64,000 bases of DNA, taken from positions 1 through 64,000 of the forward strand of contig JAPFBL010000600.1 of NCBI GenBank assembly GCA_026182355.1, written 5' to 3'. Position numbers and translations under genes: made by a program. Source of the DNA: Hermatobates lingyangjiaoensis (lineage: Eukaryota > Arthropoda > Insecta > Hemiptera > Hermatobatidae). This document shows, piece after piece, positions 33,274-44,714 of this stretch. The notes under the pieces were generated by a model. That model was not told the origin of the DNA, did no database searches, and was given only the letters and a program-made list of their open reading frames with translations. Every line of letters starts with the position of its first letter. Within the stretch, counting starts at the first letter, position 1.

Positions 33274-34023
33274 ATGCCACCAAGACCCCCGAAGGTGACC
33301 AAGAAACCAAAGGCCAAAAGGGTCACTCTGAATGTAGAACAGAAGCTTGATTTAATAAGAAAACTTGAAAGTGGACCAGGTTTGTGAGAAATATGGTTGC
33401 AAGAAGCAGACCGTCTCTGATATAAAAAAAAGTAAAGACAAATTAAGAGCCTATGCTGCAAAATATTGTGTTGAGGGTAATAAATCTAAGGATGGAACAT
33501 ACAGGGCTAGGAAGAATATGGCTACAGCTGGTCACTCACAGCTAGGTGCAGCTGTACGTAAGTGGTTCCTTCAGTAAATGAATTGAACATAAGTGGGTCA
33601 ATGTGAGAGGTGTCGAAATCATGACCGTTGCAGTGAAGCTGGCAAAAGAGCTGGGCATATTTTGCCCAAATCAGGAACCAAGAACCAGATGTACAAGAGA
33701 ACAGTAACGAAGAAGAGGAACCAGTAAAAAGGACTAAACTATCCTCACTAAGAGCCAGCTTGGACGACCTCATAGCCTACACCGAACACTTCCGAGGCAG
33801 CTTCACACTACACTCAACTGCGTCTTCTAAGGGACATAGTCATTCGGCAGCAGCATAGAGTGGGCAAGCAAAGATACATTCCTTCTTTGCACCTCGTCGG
33901 CCAGTCACTACCACCCAAGAGCCCCAGCCTGGACCCAGTAGTGCCCCGGACCCTGGTGCCCTCACTTCTGAAGATGAGGTGGGTGATCCGATGGTCGTGG
34001 ATTCGAACTCGGATTCAGAATAA
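33274..34023 (+). pseudogene. Tigger transposase, internally deleted (copy 2)
   Basis: Nearly identical to 25,386-26,135, with the same frameshift and the same loss of the catalytic region. An extra stop replaces a glutamine codon near 33,576. Confidence 0.75.
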
Positions 34024-34465
34024 CACCCCACAAGAAACCCCTGTAAATAGAAGACTTAGGATTAAGGTGAGTGTTGTACTGTAATTATCGTTTGTTATTA
34101 CTACTATATATGTATGTTTATTGTACCATGTTGTAGCCTAGGAGTATGTGTACGAGACAATATAGGCTGTTTACTGTACATGACAGTACTGTACGGTACT
34201 CAATTTTCGGTCTATGTTCTCGTCAACATACGTCTGGGAAAAACTGTTTTCTAGTTTGAAACACGTAAAATCAAAGCACCGGTCCATTCTGACTGACATT
34301 CATGTAAAGGAACTGCTTCGAGTGGCTACAACTGAATACAAACCTGATTTGCAGAAGATTACTGAAAACAAAAGATGCCAGAAATTCCATTGAGATTATC
34401 ATCCCATCACTCCAACAAGGTAACAAAAAACACCTAACTAAGCATGTTATATTATGTGTTTAATA

Positions 34466-35378
34466 TACGAGGGCTGACAATAAAGTAAGGTCTCCAACGC
34501 TGCAACTTCGCCAGATCACGCGCTAGGCGAAATCTGGTAACACCGCCGTGTTCCTTGGTTCCCCCACTACCACTTTGCTGCTGGGTGCGGCTTCCCCGAC
34601 CTCTCAATCTTGGCTGAGCAGCCGTCAACGATGGAGGTACCCCTCGCGTCAGCGTCCAAGTGCGAATTGCGTTCTGTAATACGTTTTTTGAGTGCGAAAA
34701 AGGTGTCACCTATTGAAATCCATCGTCAACTAGTTGAAGTTTACGGGAAGAAGTGTATGGACATAAAAAACGTGCGTAAGTGGAGCCGCGAGTTCAATTC
34801 CGGGCGCACTAATGTTCACGACGAGGAGAGAAGTGGCCGACCGTCGGTCTCGGATGCGATTGTTCAAGCAGTGGAGGCAGAAATGCTCAAAAACCGCCGT
34901 GCGACAATTAGGGACTTGGAAGAGAAGCTTGGAGGAGTGTGTAGCAGCGAAACAATCCGTCATATCCTTGTGAACAACTTGCAGTATCACAAAGTTTCTG
35001 CCCGATGGATGCCGAAACAGCTGACCGAAGACCACATGAAACGACCACATGACCACTCCCTATAGTCCCGACGTGGCCCCAAGTGACTACCACATGTTCC
35101 CCGCCCTGAAAAAACATCTCGGAGGGAAGAAGTTTGATACTGACGCGGAGGTTCAGAAAGAGGTCAACACCTGGCTGCGCGAGGCGGATGGAGAGTGGTA
35201 TACTGCCGGCATAGACAAGTTCATCGTGCGGATGCGGAAGGTGTTGGAAAACAATGGCGATTATGTAGAAAAGTAGCCAAGACGGTAGCCTTTCCAACGG
35301 TGTATCGCTTTTTGTAAATAAATGTCATTTTCTATGAAAAAAAAAATTGGAGACCTTACTTTATTGTCAGCCCTCGTA
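34466..35378 (+). mobile_element. mariner with internal deletion (copy 2)
   Basis: Identical in structure to 26,578-27,489: TA flanks, the same terminal repeats, open N-terminal frame (34,610-35,065), same deletion, and GDYVEK end at 35,274. The only visible difference is one extra A in the tail. Confidence 0.9.
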
Positions 35379-35385
35379 TTATTGT

Positions 35386-35630
35386 TAGCTCTTTTTGTCG
35401 AAGTTGTTCGCCACCCCTGCTCTATATCATCCTCCATACAGCGACTACCATTTCTTCCTGCACTTGAAAAAAACCCCTGGGGTGGTCAGCATCTTCAAGA
35501 CTATAACGAAGTCAAAACATTTGTGATACAGTGGTTAACAACTCAGGGGGCAGAATTTTATGAGGAGGGTATTCTAAGACTGCTTATGACAAGTGCCTCA
35601 ATATTCAAGGAAATTATGTAGAAAAGTAGA
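35386..35630 (+). pseudogene. third mariner C-terminal fragment (copy 2)
   Basis: Duplicate of 27,497-27,740, ending in the same shifted frame. Confidence 0.65.
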
Positions 35631-35677
35631 TTAAGGTACAGGCTTTCATGTAAAAATAAAATTGTTCCGATATCTTT

Positions 35678-36238
35678 GCACGTCTTTTTTTTAATTCCAA
35701 AACGGTACTTGGTACTTGTGGGTTATCTGTCACCACTTTTTAAAAAGTATATAATGTACTGTATATTAAGTTTTACAATTTTTTTTTTAATATCTATTAA
35801 ATTACTATTAATTAACTATATATATAATATTAGAATTAGTAATAATACATTCCGTCATACCTCGTAAAGTCTCTGAAAAGCTCGACCAGTTTCGGGTCCG
35901 TCTGGATCCCATTTTCAAGAGCACCTAACTGACTTTGAATGTTGTTTTCCTATAACCTACCTATATATAGCATCTACATTGTGTAATCAGTGTTGTATGT
36001 GTAGTTAATTTTACACATACAATTTTAAAATTAACTACACATTCAACACTGATTACACAATGTAGATGCTATATATAGGTAGGTTACAGGAAAACAACAT
36101 TCAAAGTCAGTTAGGTGCTCTTGAAGATGGGATCCAGACGGACCCGAAACCGGTCGAGCTTTTCAGAGACTTTACGAGGTATGACGCAATGTATTATTAC
36201 TAATTCTAATATTACTAACCTCAGTGGAACTAACCCAT

Positions 36239-36279
<41 letters not shown>

Positions 36280-36929
36280 ATGTTTAAGGCTAAAATGAAT
36301 TGGTGGGACCTCCCAAGAACTGAAGAGGAAGCTGTCCGCCTGCTCCAAAGTAAAGGAATCATACCGACTGAGAGGTATTGCAAGAATGGCCACCCAATGA
36401 AGCTATACTTCGGTTCCAGGATCTTTTGGAAGTGTAACAGAAAGAACTGTAAACATCAAATTGGACTCCGCACTGGAAACTGGCTGACCAACTCACATCT
36501 TTCCTTGGTTACTGCGCTTCACTTTATACGTATATGCCTGGTGCTGGGAAACATCCTCTGTCAAATGGTGCCAGCGAGAACTAGGAATTGGGAACAACAC
36601 ATATCGAACGCTTGTGGGGATCAGCAAAATGACAAGCATCATAGAGGGACAAGCACGACAACATCTGGAGGGCTACCTGGCAGAGTTCATGTGGAGAAGT
36701 AAGTTACCGTTCGGATACGATCTATTCCACATCATCCTGGAGGACATCTCCAAGCTCATACCTCCAGAATAAATGCACTGCTGTTGTTTACTTACAAATA
36801 AAGGTGTATACGCAAATAAATAATTTTTAAGAACCAAAAGTTGGTATTTCTTTAACCTTTAGTAAACCAAAAATTAAGTGGTGACAGATAACCCACAAGT
36901 ACCCGGTACTTATTCAAAAAACACGCCTC
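35678..36929 (+). mobile_element. Merlin transposon with palindrome (copy 2)
   Basis: Duplicate of 27,789-29,043. It holds the palindrome (35,826-36,213, motif at 36,120-36,155) and the core-deleted transposase (36,280-36,772). The TA microsatellite is slightly shorter, which opens a longer frame from 36,115 through the palindrome arm. That extension is an accident of the repeat length. Confidence 0.75.
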
Positions 36930-36969
36930 GTATATATAGATTACTAAGTGATGTTTTAGGGAAATAATG

Positions 36970-37577
36970 TCTTTCAAACCATGTTTGGACAAATGTGATA
37001 AATTTCAATGGTTGTGTAGGACGAATGTTACCCCTGCCCATTATGTAAAAAGGATTGTTCGATCGGGGTCCTACTTTGAGCGTAGCAAGATGTCAATTAG
37101 TAACATCTTGGTTTGACCTATTTTTTAGTTCACCGCATCAAGCACAAGTTTATTATGCGAGAATTGGGTGTTGCCTCCCATACGGTGTCTGATTGGCATA
37201 GTTTTATTAGGGAAGTATGTGTGGAAGAATGTTTCAGAATGAATGAACCTATAGGTGGAGTTGGCATGACAGTTAAAATAGATGAGAGTAAGTTTGGAAA
37301 GAAGAAAGCCCAGTTTTCGAAATCTGGAACATTAACCAAACTTGTATTTGGTATTCCACAAAAACCTTTGGTTGAGGCATCTTTCAGAGTTGCATATCGT
37401 ATTGCCAAAAGTAAGAAACCGCATACTATTGGAGAGACATTAATTAAGTCATGTGCGCTAGAAATGGTTGAATCAGTTTGTGGACTGGAACGGAGAAAAA
37501 AAACTTGAGGCTATTCCATTATCCAATGATGTGATACATACAGTCAAGAATTGTTGAAATTTCTTGTAATATTTTGA
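36970..37577 (+). pseudogene. Merlin/hAT-type joined frame (copy 2)
   Basis: Duplicate of 29,085-29,690, differing by one residue (Q to R near the end of the 131-codon frame). Confidence 0.6.
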
Positions 37578-37584
37578 AATAATA

Positions 37585-37947
37585 TAAAATAGTGCCGGTG
37601 GCAGTTCAGAAAAATGCGATACGCTAGAAAGTTCATCTCCGAAGGAATTTGAAATAGACTACATCTGTGACAGCTTGCCCGTCAGGTGTGACTAAACAAC
37701 AACGTGGAAAACACCAGAACAGCTAAGTCAAGCAACACCATACTCCGCTATATATACATCTATCAGTCAAAGACTTACTGATCCTCAGGCATCCGGTGCC
37801 CTGGGGTCTTTAGCGAGAGGGCCTGGTATCAGAGATTCGTTTAGCCAGTGATTCAGGGAGCATGATGGAGGTGGCCCCTGTTGTACGGTGTTCGTGCATG
37901 GCGCTCAGTGTTTCCACTGAGTGCTATGACACGGACTCAGTGGCAGT
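37585..37947 (+). pseudogene. unassigned remnant, copy 2, left part
   Basis: It matches 29,700-30,075, with a short deletion and changed residues, and is cut at 37,947 by the hAT insertion. The last eight bases (gtggcagt) are the hAT target duplication. Confidence 0.4.
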
Positions 37948-38060
37948 CAGTGGCGTACCTAGGATATCGATATATTGCAATCACGCCACAATCGAAAAGT
38001 GGCGTGATATCGATACCCGCCCGTCTGTCACAGCTGTTAGTCAGCCGCCATCTTGCACCC

Positions 38061-39440
38061 TACAAGTTCTTTTAGCGTACCAAGCTATAGCGGAAGGAAT
38101 TATGATATATGGTGCGACTGCTTGGTTTAAGAGAGTTCCGCTATGCTATCATAGTGCTTTGAATCGTGTCTCACGCTCAAGCCTCCTGCTGGTCTCCCAT
38201 GCTTATAAATCAGTCTCTACAGATTCTTTATGCATCTTGATTCAAGTTCTTCCACCTGCATACCGACTACTAGAAATCAACTTAATTCATGACTTTCAAA
38301 ATCACATTCCTTGTCCAATTAGATTCCTCCAAAAAGCTGTTCCTTCCCCGGAGAACACCAGCTTGAATGAAATTAAAAAGGCTGTTAGAAGCTACATTGT
38401 TAGAGTCTGGGCGAAGAAGGCAAGGATGGATGTCCGAAATAAGCATATTTTTAATAGTATTGGGGATCTACACTCTTTTATGCAGTTAAAGCACTTTAAG
38501 GTTAATTTTGCAATGGCTCAAATTCTTACGGGACATGGCCCATTCAGAGACTTCCTTCACAGGATTGGTAAGGCTTCAAATCCTTATTGCAGTGACTGTG
38601 GAGGTGGCGAAAAAGACACCCCGGCTCATTTAGTCTTCTATTGCAGGAAATACACAAGTAAAAGACTGAATTTTATAGTCCAAATTCTATCCCTAGGAGT
38701 GAGTTGGCAACCAAATGTCTCTAGCCTTATTCGTAACAAATATACTTTTCCGATTTTCAAAAAATTCATCACTGCATTGGTTCTAGCGAGATTAAAGACT
38801 GACTACGCCAGTGGGAGATCATATATGGATAACATCCCCTTCCTGGTTCCTCTGGACTCAGACCAGTCATCCGACTAATTAATAATAGGAACAGCTCCAG
38901 GTTTACTTATCGAGGTTTTTTTTTTTTTTTTTTTTTTTCCTATTAATTATCTTTTCAAGGGCCACTGACCCACACAGCTGCCAATAGCTGTTTCAGTAGG
39001 ACTAAGGTCCGGAGTTCCACCCGAGAGCTCTTAAAATACTGTCGGTACCACGGGGACGAGGCTCCAAGCCCATGAGTGATTTTCATGTTATTTTATTCAC
39101 TTTACTTTCTACCTTATCTATCCCTTCTCTCTATCAGGTTGTCACTCATGCCTCGTCATGCGGTCGGACTCGTGGTGGCTGTGGTTCCTTACTCAGGTAG
39201 AGTAGACACAAATGATCGTATGTGAGGTGTCGCTGTGTGAGAAGCAGTATCTTCTCGGGCGGGTGTCTGCATAACACCAAGGGGGAGCTAGACCTCCGGC
39301 CCTCACCAGTGGGTGGGAGCATTTATTGGCAAATGCTCCTATACTGGTACTCATTCTTAATGAGCCCTGGCCCGGGGGAACGGGTACTTCCCTCTTCGGA
39401 GGGGGACGACCAAATCCATTTGGATCAAGGTAGTCCTAAA
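38061..39440 (+). pseudogene. LINE (R1/Jockey group) 5'-truncated, ORF2 tail and 3' UTR
   Basis: The open frame to 38,878 holds the post-RT region: LAYQAIAEGIMIYGATAWF, a VSTDSLC motif, then FAMAQILTGHGPFRDFLHRI and the C-terminal zinc pattern C..DCGGGEKDTPAHLVFYC. The RT domain itself is lost. A run of T (38,917-38,938) follows, and a 3' untranslated region from about 38,955 to 39,440 shared with 48,126-48,610. The frame starting at 37,862 is a chance extension into the hAT end. Confidence 0.75.
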
Positions 39441-39621
39441 ACTATCAGCGTGTAGGTGCTGGTAAGACAAAAGGATCTTTACGATTTTGTTCGGCAATTT
39501 TTCCTAACTAAAATTTTTTGATATCAGTTTATAAATGTCATTTCTTTTGAAAAGTTTATATGATTGCTTTGAAGTGATATATCAATATTTTTCTAAATCA
39601 TCGATTTTTTTTATCCCTAGG

Positions 39622-40257
39622 ATGAAACAAGTAAAAGAAAGTGGTGCGTCATTTAGAAAGAAAAGGAAGGAGATACAGACTAAAAATACTGGAGCACTAC
39701 TCAAATATATCTCCTCCCAAGAGTCAACTTCTAGTTCTTTTAGTATTGTTGCCTCAAATACGGGCGAAGAAGCAGCCCTCGAAGGCGAAAAAACATTTTC
39801 CAATGTTGTTCAAGAGGAAAGACCTACTTCACACACTGGCGAAGAAGTAGAAAGAGTTCATCAAGTTCTGATGAAGAATCTGCAGCACAAATTATTCCAT
39901 CTATTTTTTATGAAAGATATTGGATTATGGCCTAACAAAATTGACGATTTTACAAGAGTATTTCTGATACGTCAAGGTCCCTTTGCAATTCAAAATTTGG
40001 ACGCCGACTTCAGCGAAGGAGTAAATAATACAATCAAAGCCAAAGGTGAAACAAGAAAACTGAGTCAGGACTGGTTTTTTCAAAATTTGCCTAATGGCGA
40101 AAAGCTCTTAAGATCGTGGATGGTATATTCACCATCGAAGAAAAGTATTTATTGTTTCTGCTGCAAACTGTTTGATAATCTTTGTCAAGCAGGTTTTAAT
40201 ACAGCAAATGGTTTTAGCAAATGGTGGAAACTTAATCCCAAAATTAGTCAACATGAG
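39622..40257 (+). CDS. hAT transposase exon (ZMYM1-like, TTF-type zinc finger)
   Basis: The ATG at 39,622 follows TTTATCCCTAG (a splice acceptor) and the coding region runs to GAG 40,255-40,257 followed by GTGAGT, a consensus donor. The 212-codon exon has a basic N-terminus, a Ser/Glu-rich linker, then DIGLWPNKIDDFTRVFLI, FFQNLPNGEKLLRSW and YCFCCKLF, the TTF-type zinc-finger region of ZMYM1/hAT proteins. The catalytic RNase-H-like domain is absent before the right end at 40,537, so this is a deleted element with one intact exon. Confidence 0.7.
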
Positions 40258-40537
40258 GTGAGTTGAAATTAAGAAATTACAAATAATATAAATTTTGAGA
40301 GCATTATACACGATTTTTCTAGTATGAAAGCTAGAAGAGTAGATATTATATAAATATGTTTACGAGTACATACAAATATGTTTAAAAAATTTACTCTGTG
40401 TATTAATTAATATTGATTAAATAACTTAATAATTTATTTATGTGTATTTATAAAAACCACTATTTGATTAACTTATAATAGAAAGGGCGGCAAACTGGAG
40501 ATTGCCCCGGGCGGCAAAAGTTCTAGGCACGCTACTG

Positions 40538-40900
40538 GTGGCAGTACAGGTTCATTAGGGGGTTCACTAGGGATAATTCTGTCCCTGCAAAAACTCATAT
40601 ATCTAAAAAGTTAGTGACGAGTAACATGATAGCTATTGGCGTTGATCTCTTCACATCTTTTATGCTTGACAAGACGGGTTCCTTAGACAGAGAAGGATTG
40701 TTCAATTATTAATTCAATTAATCAGATGTAACATGGACCGCGATACCTATAAAGGCGGCGATGATGAATCAGCAGTTCATCGTCCCTTATATAGCCTCTT
40801 TCTTGTCTTCTAATTTATGGGCCGCTTCGACGGCAACACTTATCAGTGGGGGAAGTACTCTCATGAGAACAAAACATCAACTAGAGCGGTTATTAGCTTA
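40538..40900 (+). pseudogene. unassigned remnant, copy 2, right part
   Basis: It continues the remnant cut at 37,947. The frame resembles 30,085-30,369 but has a changed and lengthened segment near 40,705-40,730. Beyond the point where copy 1 ends it runs on for about 15 further codons (GGSTLMRTKHQLERL) to a stop near 40,900. Confidence 0.4.
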
Positions 40901-41421
40901 AAGAAATTCATTTTAAATAAATTCGAGTAGGCTGGAGTACACGTTCAGTTGATGCTCTGTGGTTCCGTGCTGCTGCCATTCGTATATCCCGGTCTTTCGG
41001 TGGTGCCCTGTGAATAGCCCGTTTATACCTGCATCTGTCCAACCATAGTTGAGTTAGACACGTGTTATGGTGGGTGGGGTAGTAGTACAACCTCAAGAGT
41101 CATGTCTCTGTGCCTGCTCTGCTACCTCCTGTGCCACCTCTGCTGACTATTTGTTGACTTGTAAGTATTACTGATAAAATTGCTGCATCCCAGTTTCTTA
41201 TGAAATTGTAAGCCTTATTTTACTGGTGCTTGCTTTTAATACATACTATCGAGGCTCATTGTTGCGTTACCTTCAATATCACCTACTTGATATTTATTGT
41301 TTACAAGTCCTTACACTAGTGATAACAGTAACAACTCCGTGTGAGGTGCGCTCAAGCGCGCGCTCTACATAAAGAAGAAGAAAAAATAAATATATATAAA
41401 TAAAACTAACATAAAAAAAGA
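40901..41421 (+). other. no gene recognised; probable LINE 5' region
   Basis: The stretch has no long frame. The part from about 41,330 (GCGCTCAAGCGCGCGCTC) leads directly into the Jockey-type ORF1, so it may be the 5' untranslated region of that LINE. Confidence 0.3.
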
Positions 41422-41860
41422 ATGAAAAGACAAGGAACTACAGGTAACCTACCGAAAAAATCAAAAAAGGCAAATACAACTTTCCAAAAGGATGCAACAA
41501 GCAGCAGTAGACAAAGAAGGTCACTCAGACAAGAAAGTACGAAAAGTGATACCTTAAGTATTACTAGTTCTACCTCTGCAGGCCACTCAATGAATTTTAT
41601 ATCGCCAAATAGGTTTGGTGTGTTAGCAGTGGAAGAAGAACAACTCCAGCTGAGCAACAGATCAACGACCACTACCCAGAAAGAAGAAGAACTAACCCAA
41701 AAAGAAGTAAAGCCTCCTCCAATATTCATAAAAAACATAGTTGACTTCAGTTCGTTTTACAAAACGATAAAAGAGTTGATAGGAGCAAATCAGTTCTCCT
41801 GTCAAGCGAGAACAGACACAACCATCGTCCGTGTCAACACTGAAGAAAACCAGGGTTGCG
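41422..41860 (+). pseudogene. Jockey-clade LINE ORF1, 3' truncated
   Basis: The ATG at 41,422 starts a basic, Ser/Thr-rich region, then NRFGVLAVEEE and PPPIFIKNIVDFSSFYKTI, the motifs that precede the zinc knuckles in Jockey-type ORF1 (gag-like RNA-binding) proteins. The match ends at about 41,860; the remaining codons to 41,901 (a repeated gagtcgga motif) are foreign. No ORF2 follows. Confidence 0.6.
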
Positions 41861-42216
41861 GAGTCGGAGGTTTTAGCTCGGAGTCGGAGTTGGATTTCTA
41901 AGAGTACTAGTATCAACACTAGGGAAACAGAGTTTGTTCTGATTTCTTATTACAGACAATAATTGTCCAATATGGAAGAGGCTATTAGACAATTAAGACA
42001 TAGAGCTCTGGAGAGGAATTATTAGTTGATGAATTTAAACGTTTTAGTTTTTTCAAGTAGTAAGGCAATGCTATCTGTCCTAGGTATTGGATATTTTGGT
42101 CCATGTGCGCCCGCCTCCATTTCAGTTTTTCTGTCTTCGGTCTAAAATACTCCCCACCCTTACCCCTTCTCCCTCTTAGTTAGCTCTTCTCAGTCGGCGG
42201 CTTTCCACCCAGTCCT

Positions 42217-42403
42217 ATGGCAACTTTTGAAGACTTTGTAGCTCTCTATGAGGACTTCCTCCGCAGGCCAGATCTCCAGGAAGGTGATGTATTTTGGCTG
42301 AGTAGTCGTAGAAGGCATAACATTGTTCAACAGAACAGTAATTCAGAGGTTAAACTTCTGATTACTTTTCTGATGCACATGATCCTATTAACCCTCCAGA
42401 GGG
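42217..42403 (+). pseudogene. Merlin transposase N-terminus, fragment
   Basis: MATFEDFVALYEDFLRRPDL matches the start of the fuller copy at 43,739. It ends at about 42,390, where the hAT piece begins. 42,060-42,216 is the Merlin 5' region. Confidence 0.6.
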
Positions 42404-42429
42404 CGCGTTGGGTCTCACAGACCTAGACT

Positions 42430-43731
42430 ATCTCTTTTTGAATAAGAAAGTATATTCCAAGTTTTGTATCAATCTGATTCATTCAGATAGTAAACACATC
42501 AGATACCAGATGGCTATCAATTGAACCAGCAATAAGTCGAATTCTTAATCAGTGGCTTGAGCTCAAGACTCATTTCGAAGTTGCAAGACTTACTGACAAA
42601 TGCTACAAAGCTGAAGTATTGTATAACATGTATAGAGACGAAAAACATTTATTATACTTATTGGCTCTGCATCCAGTTTTGGTACGAGTCCAAAAAGTGA
42701 ACAAGGTGTTCGAACCAAATGATGCTGACAAGACTAAGTTACTGGATGATCTTACACGATTAATGAGAGAGCTTGCACGATCAATAATGCTACCAACTTC
42801 AAGAATTGATCCCCAACTCAGTGACATACAGAGTCACTTGGATCTTGAACCAAATCTTGGCTTTCGTTTTGAAAGAAAAGCAACGGAATTAATAAGTGAT
42901 AAAAAAAATAAGCAAAGAAGACATCAAAATCATCAGAGAGCGAACACAGAATTTTCTGTTTCTTCTTTTTCAACAGCTTCAACAGGGATTACCAGACAAT
43001 GTCTCAGTACTGAAACAAATAACATGTTTTTTCAGTTCAGAACACACTGAAGCACATCAAAGAACCTGTTTCTGCCATATTGCAAGTCATGCTGACTACT
43101 GATGATGAAATCGCTGCCGCAGAATTACAGTATAATAACATTCATTTGAACAATTGGAGCAATATCTCTAAAACTGAAGATTCCTGGGTTGAAGTTGATT
43201 CCTTCAGAGATTCTTCAGGTGTTAATCCCTACAAAGAAATTTCTGAGTGTGCCTTAAATTTACTTGCTCTGCCTAATTCTAATGCCGAAATTGAGAGAGT
43301 TTTCAGTATGATGAATATTATCAAGAGCAAGTTGAGAAACAGAATGCAGTATTGAAGGTGAAATACGGCGTAAGCCGTTATGGAAAATGCTGTAAAAATT
43401 ATGATTTGCCTGCATCAGTTATCAATAAAATAGGAACAATAGCAACATATAGAGATACTAGCACCCAGGAGTCTCAAGAACAGCCCCAGCCGAGCACCAG
43501 CTTATTTGAGCCCAAACATGTACTCATGTGAAGAGGACGATCTTGATATCTTCTTTGATGACCACAATCTACTTTAACAAACATACCAATGCAGCAATAT
43601 TTTCTACAAAGAAGGTAAGATAATTATACTTTAATTTTTTCGCATATCTCATTTACCATTTTAGCATATTTGGCATCTTATGTTGGCAACTTTTGGCATT
43701 TTTTCATGATCCCAGTTTGGCAACACTGACT
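42430..43731 (+). pseudogene. hAT transposase C-terminal half and right terminus
   Basis: Across several frames the sequence encodes SIEPAISRILNQWLEL, FEVARLTDKCYKAEVLYNMY, then the hAT dimerisation motif LALPNSNAEIERVFSMMN (43,270-43,323) and a KYGVSRYGKCCKNY tail. It ends with an inverted CAGTGTTGCCAAACTGG terminus at 43,731. Frameshifts occur near 42,880 and 43,050. The N-terminal zinc finger and first catalytic acid are missing. The hAT end abuts the Merlin start at 43,739. Confidence 0.75.
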
Positions 43732-43738
43732 CAGTCCA

Positions 43739-44714
43739 ATGGCAACCTTTGAAGACTTCGTTACTCTCTACGAGAACTTCCTCCGCCGGCCAAATCTCCA
43801 GAAAGGTGATAGATTTTGGTTTAATAGACGTAGAAGCCATAACACATTGTTCATCGGAACAATAATTCGAAGGATATCTGTAGACCCGAAAGTCTTAATT
43901 ACTTTTCTGATGCACATGGTCCTATTAAAAGATTGTGTAACCTGCGTTAATTGTAGTAGGGGCATGACTTTGATATTTACAAAATCTAGCACGGACGGAT
44001 TTATTTGGAGGTGTGGCAAGAGACAGTCTGACGGTCGGAAGTGCCACGCTTCCAAATCAATCAGACATGGGAGTTGGTTTACTGGCTCCCACTTAGACCT
44101 CCCAACTTTACTTGAACTGACTCGAATGATAGTCCTGAAACTACCACGTGACTACATTAAGGAAGAACTTTGTTTGGAAAGCGCAAATAGAATAGGGGAC
44201 ACTTCGTAGAGGGGCACTGGGTTTTAGGAGGGGTGGAGATGGAAAGTGGTAAGATGTTTTTGGTCGCGGTACACGACAGAACAGTAGAAACACTGACTAA
44301 CTGTATAAGACAATTGGTTCTTCCTGGGACGACAATTTACACAGACTGCTGGCGAGCGTATGACCGGCTCGGTGAAGAGAGATACACTCACTTGACTGTT
44401 AATCATTCCCTACACTTTGTTGACCCAAATACAGACACACAACCAACGCAATAGAAGGTATGTGGCGACACGTTAAACAGTTCATTCCAGAGTTTTGCAG
44501 GGCTAAGGGGACCTTTCAAAATTATTTAGCCCACTACATCTTTAACAGGTTTGCTAAGGCCAAGACTAACCAATTATTCTTGTTCTTTCATTATATTGTC
44601 TCACAAATTGACTGGTCGACGATCACAATCACTAGCTGGCATAACGACAATGACACAGCCGATGACGTTACTCCAGGCCCCAGTACTTCTGGTACTAGCA
44701 GACAGAAAGAGTGA
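43739..44714 (+). pseudogene. Merlin (ISXO2-like) transposase, fullest copy, broken
   Basis: The frame from 43,739 has the N-terminal domain with a CVTCVNCSRGM...FIWRCGKRQSDGRKC zinc pattern and a WFTGSHLDL segment. A deletion near 44,180 removes the region with the first catalytic Asp. In another frame (44,190-44,454) the core continues: HWVLGGVEMESGKMFLVAVHD, then YTDCWRAYDRL with the second Asp. The third frame (44,460-44,714) has WRHVKQFIPEF, just after the catalytic Glu region, and the Asp/Ser-rich C-terminus VTPGPSTSGTS. The family inserts by DDE chemistry. This copy is dead, but it is the template of the arrays that follow. Confidence 0.78.

Larger units (their letters stand above)
37948..40537 (+). 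mobile_element. hAT element with 8-bp target duplication
   Basis: The ends are CAGTGGCGTACCTAGGA and, inverted, CAGTAGCGTGCCTAGAACTT; gtggcagt flanks both sides (37,940-37,947; 40,538-40,545). It carries one transposase exon and a nested LINE tail. The target sequence is uninterrupted in copy 1 of the tandem duplication (about 30,071), so this insertion is younger than the duplication. Confidence 0.88.
30370..40850 (+). repeat. large tandem duplication, copy 2
   Basis: This copy repeats 23,993-30,369. Its differences are two extra 334-bp units (30,660-31,800), a complete hAT MITE (31,873-32,554), and a 2.6-kb hAT element with its own nested LINE (37,948-40,537). Confidence 0.9.

Noticed and set aside
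36115..36702. 195-codon ORF as a longer Merlin protein
   Set aside because: The N-terminal extension runs through a PLE palindrome arm and a TA microsatellite; in copy 1 a slightly different repeat length closes it.
37862..38878. 338-codon ORF as one gene
   Set aside because: It crosses the hAT target duplication at 37,940-37,948 and the LINE join near 38,061, so it is a chance fusion of three sequences.
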